A stretch of DNA of 64,000 nucleotides from JACCZH01 sp963729445. Lineage in GTDB: Bacteria; Chloroflexota; Chloroflexia; Thermomicrobiales; CFX8. Below the pieces are notes generated by a model. That model made no database searches. It saw nothing but the letters and a program-made list of their open reading frames with translations, and was not told where the DNA came from. Both the position numbers and the translations under genes were made by a program. Each line of letters starts with the position of its first letter. The first letter of the stretch is position 1. The stretch is from the NCBI GenBank assembly GCA_963729445.1, contig CAVSNU010000003.1:372001-436000 (forward strand), given 5' to 3'. Shown one piece after another: positions 44,532 through 52,547 of the stretch.

Positions 44532-44533
44532 GT

Positions 44534-45562
44534 TTAGGTCTCAACCACCTCTCGACCACCGTAGTTGCGGCGATAGTACTCATCGAACTCGCCGGACTTC
44601 AACGGTCCCCACCAGCCGCGATTGTCGCGATACCACTGGATCGTCTCACGCAGTCCAGCCTCGAACTCAATCGATGGTTTCCAGCCGAGCTGCTCGATCT
44701 TCGAACAATCCATCGAATAGCGGCGGTCGTGTCCCTTGCGGTCCGTCACGTGCTTGAGCATGTCGTCCGGAGCGTCGAGCTCGTGCAGGATTATCCTGGC
44801 GATGTCGATGTTCTGTCGCTCGTTGCGGCCGGCGATGTTATAGATCTCGCCAGGTTCGCCGCAGCGCAGCAACAGCTCGACGCCCGCAGCGTGGTCGCAG
44901 GCATGCAGCCAATCGCGCACCTGAAGGCCATCCCCATAGACGGGAATCGGCTCTCCATCCAGGACGTTCGTCGCTGCCAGCGGCAGAAACTTCTCAGGAT
45001 ATTGATAGGGACCATACGTGTTTGAGCCGCGCGAGATAATTGCGGGAACACCGTGGGTCGAGACATAGGCGCCGACCATCAGCTCGCCGCCCGCCTTGCT
45101 GGCCGAGTACGGATTGCGAGGCGCAAGCGGATCGGTCTCAACCCAGGAGCCCTCGGAGACCTGCCCGTAGACCTCGTCGGTGCTTACGTGTACGAAGCGT
45201 TTCAGGCCTCGCGCGCGAACGACCTCAAGCAAAACAAATACGCCGTAGACGTCAGTATTGATGAACTCGCCGGGATCCAACAGCGAGCGATCGACGTGCG
45301 TCTCGGCCGCGAAGTTGACGATGGCGTCGAACCCTTCGCAAGCCTGCTCGACCTCGTCCCGGTTGCAAATGTCGCCCTGAACGAATGAGAATCCGGGGCA
45401 TGAGTGCAGGTCTTCGATATTGGCCGGGTTGCCTGCATAGGTCAGCTTGTCGAACACGCGCACTTGCTCATAACCGCGTTCGACGAGAAGCCGGGCAAAG
45501 GTGCTTCCGATAAAGCCTGCTCCCCCGGTAACCACAACGCTGCGAATCGTCGAGTTCGTCAT
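44534..45562 (-). CDS. rfbB: dTDP-glucose 4,6-dehydratase
   Basis: Short-chain dehydrogenase-type enzyme that makes the 4-keto-6-deoxy intermediate for dTDP-rhamnose. 342 residues with NAD-binding VVTGGAGFIGSTFARLL, AETHVDRSL, the STDEVYG triad Thr/Asp/Glu, and catalytic YSASKAGGE (Tyr and Lys), then RDWLHACDHA. The start ATG follows GGAGATGGC. rmlC 8 kb away could supply the next step. On the minus strand TACAAT near 45604-45609 is a possible -10. Confidence 0.93.
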   Translation of the reverse strand: MTNSTIRSVVVTGGAGFIGSTFARLLVERGYEQVRVFDKLTYAGNPANIEDLHSCPGFSFVQGDICNRDEVEQACEGFDAIVNFAAETHVDRSLLDPGEFINTDVYGVFVLLEVVRARGLKRFVHVSTDEVYGQVSEGSWVETDPLAPRNPYSASKAGGELMVGAYVSTHGVPAIISRGSNTYGPYQYPEKFLPLAATNVLDGEPIPVYGDGLQVRDWLHACDHAAGVELLLRCGEPGEIYNIAGRNERQNIDIARIILHELDAPDDMLKHVTDRKGHDRRYSMDCSKIEQLGWKPSIEFEAGLRETIQWYRDNRGWWGPLKSGEFDEYYRRNYGGREVVET

Positions 45563-45674
45563 GCCATCTCCGAATTCTGTGTTTGCCAGTCTCGATCATG
45601 CCCATTGTATGCACTGCGCTGTATGATCGTCACTTGACGGGCATCTGGTGTGAATCGAAGGCGCGAATCTGAGC

Positions 45675-46409
45675 ATGCATCCCACAGCGGTAACGTTTGA
45701 TTTCCACAACACACTGGCGTGTTGTGACGAATGGTTCCAACTGGAGATTCGCGGCCTCCTGCCTGCGTTTCTGCAGTGGCAGTCGCGTCAGGATGGGTCT
45801 ACGCTCTCAACAGCGACGCTGGAGCGCTCGGTTGAGCTCTACCGCAAGCTGCGGCTGGAGATCATGGAGCACGGCGTCGAGCAAGACGCGGCTACCTGCA
45901 TCAATCTGGTAACTCGCGAGCTCGGGTTTGAATTCGATACTGACACGATCGAGCGCGGTCTCCACGATGTCATGCATGCTTGCCTCGACGATTGCCGACC
46001 GATGGCCGGCGTCGTAGCAGCCGTACGGGCGCTACGCGAGCAAGATATCAAGCTTGGAGTGATCTCCAGCGCCGTGTATCACCCGTTCCTCGACTGGTCT
46101 CTGGAGAAGTTTGGCATCCGCTCTGCGTTTGATATTGTCGTGACCTCCGCGAGCTGCGGCTTCTATAAATCGCGCGCCGAGATCTACGAATTCACCCTTG
46201 ATACACTCGAGGTCACGCCCGGCTCGACCATCCACGTGGGCGACTCCTACCTCTACGATGTTCAGACGGCCGGTAAGATCGGCATCGGAACGGTCTGGCT
46301 CGATCTAGAACGAGAAGCCGGTGACTCGAAAACCGCGGACGTTGTCGTACATACTCTTGAAGGTGTTGACCGGGTGCTGTTGAACGGTTACATGGAGCGT
46401 ATCCAGTGA
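45675..46409 (+). CDS. HAD-superfamily hydrolase with DxH motif I
   Basis: A 244-residue HAD protein with a helical cap. Motif I is VTFDFHNTLA: nucleophile Asp9 is present, but the second Asp is His11. Motif II is the Ser/Thr in LGVISSAV, motif III the Lys near SCGFYKSRAEIYEF, and motif IV is HVGDSYLYDVQTAG. DFHNT is a rarer variant of DxDxT; His could still act as the acid/base. The substrate is unknown. Its stop overlaps the GTG of trmD (GTGA), so they are coupled. Confidence 0.85.
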   Translation: MHPTAVTFDFHNTLACCDEWFQLEIRGLLPAFLQWQSRQDGSTLSTATLERSVELYRKLRLEIMEHGVEQDAATCINLVTRELGFEFDTDTIERGLHDVMHACLDDCRPMAGVVAAVRALREQDIKLGVISSAVYHPFLDWSLEKFGIRSAFDIVVTSASCGFYKSRAEIYEFTLDTLEVTPGSTIHVGDSYLYDVQTAGKIGIGTVWLDLEREAGDSKTADVVVHTLEGVDRVLLNGYMERIQ

Positions 46410-47107
46410 AGTTCGACATATTTACGATCTTTCCCGGCATCTTCCAGGGACCGTTTGACGAGTCCATCATCAAGCGTGCGATCGAGGCGCAGAAGGTCGA
46501 GATCAGCCTCCATGACATTCGGGAGCATGGGATCGGCCGCCACCGATCGGTTGACGACACGCCCTACGGTGGTGGTCCGGGCATGGTAATGGCCGCACCA
46601 CCGATTTTCGACTCGGTCGAGGAGGTCCTTGGGGACGCGCTCGGTAGGATCCCGGTCATACTGACGTCGGCCTCGGGCGAGCCTTTCACCCAGCGAATCG
46701 CCGAAGAGCTTAGCCAGGAACCGCGAATCGCAATTCTGTGCGGCCGTTATGAGGGCATCGACCAGCGGGTTCGTGACAACCTCGTGACGCGCGAGATCTC
46801 GATTGGCGACTACGTCTTGACCGGGGGAGAGCTCGCAGCCGCGGTGATGGTCGACGCCATTACGCGGCTTATCCCGGGGGTGATCGACGCGGAATCACTA
46901 GCGGAAGAGTCGCACAAGGCCGGACTGCTCGAATATCCTCACTACACCCGTCCGGCAGAATATCGCGGCTGGACGGTCCCGGAGATTCTCTTGAGCGGGC
47001 ACCACGCTAGAATTGCGGAGTGGCGAGAGCAGAAAGCACGAGAGCTGACCCGGGAGCGGAGGCCTGATCTGATCGGTGAAACGGATGATGACCCGCAGGA
47101 CCTATAG
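46406..47107 (+). CDS. trmD: tRNA (guanine37-N1)-methyltransferase
   Basis: Makes m1G37 in tRNAs reading CNN codons, preventing frameshifting. A 233-residue SPOUT enzyme; the trefoil-knot motifs are SASGEPFTQRIAEEL, LCGRYEGIDQRV and SIGDYVLTGGELAA, and the RDDTPYGGGPGMVM-type loop reads SVDDTPYGGGPGMVM. The catalytic Asp is in the EPHYTRP-like LLEYPHYTRPAEYRG. In most bacteria it is next to rimM and rplS; here it follows a HAD gene instead. TrmD limits +1 slippage, which is of interest because several genes nearby need +1 correction. Confidence 0.95.
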   Translation: MKFDIFTIFPGIFQGPFDESIIKRAIEAQKVEISLHDIREHGIGRHRSVDDTPYGGGPGMVMAAPPIFDSVEEVLGDALGRIPVILTSASGEPFTQRIAEELSQEPRIAILCGRYEGIDQRVRDNLVTREISIGDYVLTGGELAAAVMVDAITRLIPGVIDAESLAEESHKAGLLEYPHYTRPAEYRGWTVPEILLSGHHARIAEWREQKARELTRERRPDLIGETDDDPQDL

Positions 47108-47167
47108 TAGACTGACCGGTATCTCATCTGCGCCAATCGAACGTTACGTGGGTAGTGTGGGGGCAAG

Positions 47168-48079
47168 ATGTACCAGGGAGTAATCGCGCCAGCGGTAACC
47201 CTTCTTCACCGCGACGGGACCATCGACACTGACGCGAATTGCAACCATGCTGACTTTCTCATCGAGTCCGGAGTAAGTGGCATTTACCTCCTGGGCATGA
47301 CCGGCGAGTTCATGCACTTCAATCTCCAGGAGCGAGAGGCGCACGTCGCCCGCCTCGTCCAGCACGTGAACCACCGCATACCCCTGATCGTCGGCGCGGC
47401 CACGACAGCGACTCGTGACGCCGTGCGCCTGTGCCACCACGCTCAAGGGGTCGGCGCTGATGCCGTGACCGTCACCACGCCGTATTTCTGGACCTTGAGC
47501 GACCGCGAAGTCATCGGCCATTTCGCGACGATCGCCACGTCCGTTGACATCCCGGTGTTTATCTATAACGTTCCGCGCTACTCAGGGATTAACATTTCGA
47601 ACGAGATCATGATGACGCTCATGCGCGAGCATCCCAACATCGTTGGCATCTTTGACTCGGTAGACAGCCTGGAGCATCTGCGCACGCGCATTGATGCCTT
47701 GCGAGCGTTGAACCCGGATTTCTGCATCTTCACCGGCAGCGACGGTCAACTATTAACCACCCTGCAATTGGGAGGCAACGGATCGGTTCCCGCGACAGCA
47801 AACATCGCGCCTCAGTTTCATGTCAACATTGTGCGGGACTATCAGGCCGGAGAATTCGGAAAGGCGATCGACGAGTTTCGGGTGCTCTGCAAGAGCCTCG
47901 ACATCTTTAAGGTGCCTGGTTCCTTCCACAGCGTGATCAAGGAAGCAATGGTAATCCTGGGAATCGCTCAGGATTCAACAGTGCGGTCGCCGGCGCTGCC
48001 GCTCACACCCGAGAGTCGAGCACGGCTCCGTGACGTGTTGATCAAAGCGGGCTTGCTAACGCCAGAAGGCCAGGAGTAG
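47168..48079 (+). CDS. DapA-family TIM-barrel protein lacking the Schiff-base lysine
   Basis: A 303-residue protein of the dihydrodipicolinate synthase/N-acetylneuraminate lyase family. The fold landmarks align: GIYLLGMTGEF (family GTTGE), YNVPRYSG (family YNVPxRTG; Tyr133 kept, Arg138 now Tyr) and GSDGQLLTTLQLGGNG. The Schiff-base site, usually GIKD/E, reads VGIFDSVD, so residue 162 is Phe. Without that Lys the aldolase chemistry cannot run in the usual way. It may be a pseudoenzyme, a binding protein, or use another mechanism. It sits 60 bases after trmD and six bases before the YeaQ-like gene. Confidence 0.86.
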   Translation: MYQGVIAPAVTLLHRDGTIDTDANCNHADFLIESGVSGIYLLGMTGEFMHFNLQEREAHVARLVQHVNHRIPLIVGAATTATRDAVRLCHHAQGVGADAVTVTTPYFWTLSDREVIGHFATIATSVDIPVFIYNVPRYSGINISNEIMMTLMREHPNIVGIFDSVDSLEHLRTRIDALRALNPDFCIFTGSDGQLLTTLQLGGNGSVPATANIAPQFHVNIVRDYQAGEFGKAIDEFRVLCKSLDIFKVPGSFHSVIKEAMVILGIAQDSTVRSPALPLTPESRARLRDVLIKAGLLTPEGQE

Positions 48080-48085
48080 GAGTCT

Positions 48086-48343
48086 ATGGATCTTCAGCCT
48101 GGGGGCATCTTCTCGTGGCTCCTGGTCGGACTGCTGGCTGGATGGGTCGCAGGAATACTTATCCGTGGCTCTGGGTTCGGCTGCCTCGGCAACACTATCA
48201 TCGGAGTGATTGGAGCGTTTCTGGGAGGGCTCATCTTCACTGCCCTGGGCGTCGAGGGATCCGCCGGTTTTCTCGGCAGTCTCGCGGTCGCCACACTCGG
48301 AGCAGTCATTCTTCTCGCCATCGCGAACCTAGGAAGACGTTGA
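48086..48343 (+). CDS. GlsB/YeaQ/YmgE-family membrane protein
   Basis: An 85-residue protein with three hydrophobic segments. GGIFSWLLVGLLAGWVAG, IRGSGFGCLGNTIIGVIGAFLGG and AVATLGAVILLAIANL are the family's pattern, once called transglycosylase-associated protein; the function is not known, though members respond to envelope stress. ATG 48086 follows AGGAG. The stop is adjacent to the TTG start of the ABC ATPase, indicating an operon. Confidence 0.88.
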   Translation: MDLQPGGIFSWLLVGLLAGWVAGILIRGSGFGCLGNTIIGVIGAFLGGLIFTALGVEGSAGFLGSLAVATLGAVILLAIANLGRR

Positions 48344-49063
48344 TTGACAATCTCGGACCATGCGATTGAAGTCCGCAACCTGTCCAAGAGCTACCCTGTC
48401 GGACGCCGGATGGTTCCCGCCCTGCGGGACGTGAGCCTCACTGTCCGACGCGGAGACTACGTTGCCATCGTTGGCCCATCTGGATGCGGCAAGTCCACCC
48501 TGCTCAACGTTCTGGCCGGCATCGATAACCCTGACAATGGCGAGGTCGTGGTGAACGGCACCGCGCTACCCGGTTTGAGTCAGAATGCGCTGGCGTCCTG
48601 GCGCGGCAAGTCGGTTGGAATTGTCTTCCAGTTCTTCCAACTTATGCCGACACTCACTGCAGCCGAGAACATCATGCTGCCGATGGATCTGGCCGGGAAC
48701 AGCTCAAACGCTCGCCAGCGTTCGCTCGCGCTGCTGGAGCGCGTCGGCCTGGAGGGCTACGAGGACAATCTCCCATCCGAGCTCTCGGGAGGAGAGCAGC
48801 AACGCATCGCCGTGGCGCGCGCCCTTGCAAATTCACCCCAGCTCATCCTGGCTGATGAACCTACCGGTAACCTGGACTCGGCCAACGGCAAAGCCATCGT
48901 TGAGATCCTCGAGTCACTGTGGGCCGATGGCACGACGATTGTGCTCGTGACACATGACCTTGAGATAGCCGATCGTTCAGCGCGGGTTCTCAGCATGCGT
49001 GACGGACAGATCGTCGACGACCGGCGTATGCACAGTAACTTCGTCGCCGCGTCGGCAGGCTAA
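48344..49063 (+). CDS. ABC transporter ATPase, MacB/LolD type
   Basis: A 239-residue ATPase with Walker A GPSGCGKST, Q-loop VFQFFQLMPTLTA, signature LSGGEQQR, Walker B LILADEPTGNLD and switch HDLE. This clade drives FtsX-type permeases in export of peptides or lipoproteins. TTG 48344 abuts the upstream stop, eight bases after AGGAAG. The permease and the adaptor follow directly, giving ATPase-permease-adaptor order. Confidence 0.94.
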   Translation: MTISDHAIEVRNLSKSYPVGRRMVPALRDVSLTVRRGDYVAIVGPSGCGKSTLLNVLAGIDNPDNGEVVVNGTALPGLSQNALASWRGKSVGIVFQFFQLMPTLTAAENIMLPMDLAGNSSNARQRSLALLERVGLEGYEDNLPSELSGGEQQRIAVARALANSPQLILADEPTGNLDSANGKAIVEILESLWADGTTIVLVTHDLEIADRSARVLSMRDGQIVDDRRMHSNFVAASAG

Positions 49064-49068
49064 TTCCA

Positions 49069-51411
49069 ATGCGTACTCTCCTAATCAAAGTCCAACGCGA
49101 CATCCGTCGCAGGCCGCTGCGTAACGTTCTGACGCTGCTCGGGGTGATCCTCGGCGTGGCCGGAGTCGTGGCGATCGTGTTCACGAGCAGGGCACTCGCC
49201 GACGCACAGGCACATACTTACGACGGCAGCCAGACGGCGGATATTGCCGGCTTCACGGGCGACCTGAGCCCTACTGTTCTCAATCTGATCGAACGCCAAC
49301 CAGACATCGAGGCCGTCGATGCGCGGACAGTCGCTCTGACGCGCTTCGACACCGGGCATGGTTGGAATAACGTGCGCCTGATCGGGGTAGAGTCGTTTAG
49401 TGAGATGCGGCTGGACATCGTCGATCTGGTTGACGGCCGGTTTCCCGGCAGGGGCGAGATCGCCTTCGACGAGAGCACCAGAGAGTTGACGCCGGTCCAG
49501 CTCGGTCAGACGGTGGCCGTCCAGCGCTCGCCCGGCGAGCCGTTGGAGTATCTAACGGTCAGCGGGTTCACTCGATCGCCGGCGTCGCTCGGCGCAGGGC
49601 TCATGAACCAGGCGACGGCCTATAGCAATGTCGCAACGGTGCGCGCATACGCTCAACGGCCGGCCGACAACTACCTGCTGGTGCGCGTCACCGATACCCA
49701 ACGGACGAGCCGGATATCAACCGAGATTTCCAACCTGCTCTCCAAGCGGGGAGTATCCGCCAACAACTTCGTCGTGCGTGATGCCGAGGGATTTGTCGGC
49801 TCGCGCGAGCTCGATACGCTGCTACTGTTGCTGAGTGTGTTCTCGGTGATGGGGGCGGCATTGTCATCCTTCCTTGTCGCGAACTCCATGCTCGCGGTCA
49901 TGGCTGAAGAGAGCACGCAGATCGGTGTGATCAAGAGCCTCGGGGGACGCCGGTGGCACGTCGTGGCAACCTACCTGGCATACAGTGCCGTCCTCGGTCT
50001 GGTTGGAACTGTCGCGGGACTCGCGGCCGGGATCGGCATCGGGCTCGGCATCAGCCGCTACCTGACGGGATTGACCGGCCTGCAGCAGCCGACACTCTCC
50101 ATCACGCCACGAGAGATCGGCCTAGCGTTGCTGGTCGGCGCGGTCGTGACGATCGCCGCCACTACGCTCCCGGCGTTCCACTGGGCGGAACACCGCATCG
50201 CACCCTTGTTACGCAGCTCGGGGGTACGAAGTGAGAGCCGGATACCGTTCATGCGGCGATTGACCGCGCCCGTGTCCGCGGTGAGCCCGACGCTGGCAGT
50301 CGGTTTCCGCAACGTCGTGCGCCGGCCCGGGCGCACGATCATGACGCTCGTTGTCGTCACCGTCGCCGTGGCAGCCTTCATCGCGACGCAGGCCTTGAGC
50401 CGCTCCGTTTCGACCACGGTCGACGAGCTGTACGCCCTGTACGGTGCCGACGCCTGGGTCTCCTTCCGCCAGCCGGTAGACGAGGGGTATGTGCGGGAGA
50501 TCTCAAAGAATCCTGACGTGGCGCATGTCGAAACATGGACGAGCGCGACCGGGTCGATTGGGTCCACGCGCACCGACATCTGGGGCATGCCGGAGCGAAA
50601 CCCGCTCTACTCGTACCGGCTGATCTCGGGAGGGTGGGTATCTCCCGGGAATCCGCCAAATGTGGTGGTGTCGAAGAATCTCGCCGACGAAATCGGCGCT
50701 GGAGTTGGCCAGGAACGCGTGCTCGATGTCGGCCAGCAAACAGTGACCGTACGAGTGGCCGGTATCGTTGACGACTCCAGCACCTACATGGGGAGCACAA
50801 CTACTGGAAAGGTCTTCATGACGACGTCCGATATCAACCGCCTGATCGGGATTGGGGACCGGGCGGATATCTTCGCCCTGAAGTTCACCTCAAGCGATCG
50901 GGCCTTCATCGACCGGGCCATCGCCGGCATCGAAGAGCGGCACCGCGAATATAGCCCCCTGGCTCTCGCGGCGTATGCGGACCAGGAGAGCGCGCGGAGG
51001 GCGATCGAGATTCTGACGCTGATGCTCAACTCCATGGTCGTGGTTGTCGCTGCGGTCGGGTTGATCGGCATCGCGAACACACTGATTATCAATATCACTG
51101 AGCGCAGAAGAGAGTTTGGAGTGCTGCGGACGTTGGGAGCAAGATCGACTCATGTCGTCGCGATTCTGGTAAGTGAAGGACTCATGCTGGCCTCAATCGG
51201 TCTCGTCACAGGGCTCGCTGTGGGCTACCCACTGGCGCATCTGCTGGTGAACATCACCAGCGCCGAGCTTTTTGAGCTAACGTTCCACCTGTCAACCTGG
51301 AACGTGCTATCTACGTTTGCCCTGGCGCTACTGGCGGTCGCGGCCGTCTCGACGCTGCCAGGCATTGTCGCCGCGCGCATCCGGCCGATTCAGGTGTTGC
51401 GTTATGAATAG
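49069..51411 (+). CDS. FtsX-domain ABC permease
   Basis: A 780-residue permease with two FtsX-like membrane modules. An N-terminal span (about 20-42), a large extracytoplasmic domain, three spans at about 260-370, another span and extracytoplasmic region, and three C-terminal spans (about 650-770) make roughly eight spans in all. This duplicated arrangement is seen in lipoprotein- and peptide-exporters. The stop overlaps the start of the adaptor gene. With the ATPase and the adaptor it should form a MacAB-like tripartite or bipartite exporter whose substrate is unknown. Confidence 0.92.
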   Translation: MRTLLIKVQRDIRRRPLRNVLTLLGVILGVAGVVAIVFTSRALADAQAHTYDGSQTADIAGFTGDLSPTVLNLIERQPDIEAVDARTVALTRFDTGHGWNNVRLIGVESFSEMRLDIVDLVDGRFPGRGEIAFDESTRELTPVQLGQTVAVQRSPGEPLEYLTVSGFTRSPASLGAGLMNQATAYSNVATVRAYAQRPADNYLLVRVTDTQRTSRISTEISNLLSKRGVSANNFVVRDAEGFVGSRELDTLLLLLSVFSVMGAALSSFLVANSMLAVMAEESTQIGVIKSLGGRRWHVVATYLAYSAVLGLVGTVAGLAAGIGIGLGISRYLTGLTGLQQPTLSITPREIGLALLVGAVVTIAATTLPAFHWAEHRIAPLLRSSGVRSESRIPFMRRLTAPVSAVSPTLAVGFRNVVRRPGRTIMTLVVVTVAVAAFIATQALSRSVSTTVDELYALYGADAWVSFRQPVDEGYVREISKNPDVAHVETWTSATGSIGSTRTDIWGMPERNPLYSYRLISGGWVSPGNPPNVVVSKNLADEIGAGVGQERVLDVGQQTVTVRVAGIVDDSSTYMGSTTTGKVFMTTSDINRLIGIGDRADIFALKFTSSDRAFIDRAIAGIEERHREYSPLALAAYADQESARRAIEILTLMLNSMVVVVAAVGLIGIANTLIINITERRREFGVLRTLGARSTHVVAILVSEGLMLASIGLVTGLAVGYPLAHLLVNITSAELFELTFHLSTWNVLSTFALALLAVAAVSTLPGIVAARIRPIQVLRYE

Positions 51412-52388
51412 AGCCATCAGCGCTATTGTGCTCGTGCTGCTCATCCTTGGATCGCTCGCGTGGTGGTTTGGTTTCCGCAGTGAACCTGTCGAAACCGCAG
51501 AAGCACGCCGGGGCTCGATAGACGTCACGATCCAGACGATTGGGCGTGTCCAGAGCACCGGCTCCACGACTGCTACGCGCGCAGACCCCGGGAGAGGTTG
51601 AGATTGTCGCCGCTGGCGGCGGCGATTTCGTCGTGGCAGGCGACATCCTCGTGCAGCTTAAGACCGAACCGCTCGAGCGCGCCAGGGATGTCGCTACAAG
51701 ACAGCTCGAGAACGCGGAATTCGCCCTGCAGCTGGCGCAACGCCGGTCTTCGGAGAATCCTGACGACGCGAACGCCACCCTGGTGGTCCTTCAAGCAAGT
51801 CAACAGGTCGACACCGCCGAGCAGGCGCTGACCGACGCCGAAGAGGCGCTGCGTAACGCTGTGATCCAGGCCCCGCGGGATGGAGTGCTGCTTGATCTCC
51901 TGGTCACCGCCGGCGATGTCGTCAACCGCAGCCAACCCGTCGCCGTCCTGTACACCAGGGATGATCTCGAAGTGATCGCCAACGTGGACGAGCTCGATCT
52001 CGTGAACGTCAATCCGGGTGCAGCCGCGTCCGTCCGCCTGGACGCATACCCTTCTGAAGAGATCACCGGTGAGGTCGTCGCCACCGCCCCAGGGGCGCGA
52101 GAGCAAGGGGGCGCCACAATCTTTGCGACAACGATCTCTCTAGAGATTCCCGAAGCGCTCGACATCCGGCCTGGTATGAACGCTGACGTCACCATCGTCA
52201 CCGACGCGCGTAACGACACCCTGCTCATTCCCCAACAAGCCATCCGCACGGTTGGAGAGCGGGTCTTCGTGACGGTTGTCGGGAACGGCGAGGAACAAGA
52301 ACGTGAAGTGCTGCTTGGCTATCGAAGCGGAGGTGACGTCGAGGTCGTCTCCGGACTCTCCGAAGGTGACCGCGTGGCACTTCCCTGA
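51404..52388 (+). CDS. Membrane-fusion (HlyD/MacA-type) adaptor (one surplus base)
   Basis: Periplasmic-type adaptor for the preceding ABC exporter. An N-terminal span is followed by EARRGSIDVTIQTIGRVQS. Around 51573 an extra base breaks the frame; removing one gives a continuous RAQTPGEVEIVAAGGGDFVV, then the lipoyl hairpin and coiled coil (RDVATRQLENAEFALQLAQ), a beta-barrel (NVDELDLVNVNPGAAASV) and the membrane-proximal domain ending EGDRVALP. The 985 bases are 3n+1. The ATG overlaps the permease stop by eight bases. Similar proteins are common in Chloroflexota, where no outer-membrane partner exists. Confidence 0.85.
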
Positions 52389-52547
52389 CACCGAACTCCA
52401 TAACCGTTGGTACTCACGCGTCAGCCCAGACTCCCGAGCGATTCAGGACTGTCGCGCTAGTGACGCTGCATGCCGCTATCGGTAGGCTGTTATTGAGTCC
52501 ATAGATTGGGCCGACGACGTGAGTTGGCGAAGGCGAGACACCGAGGC

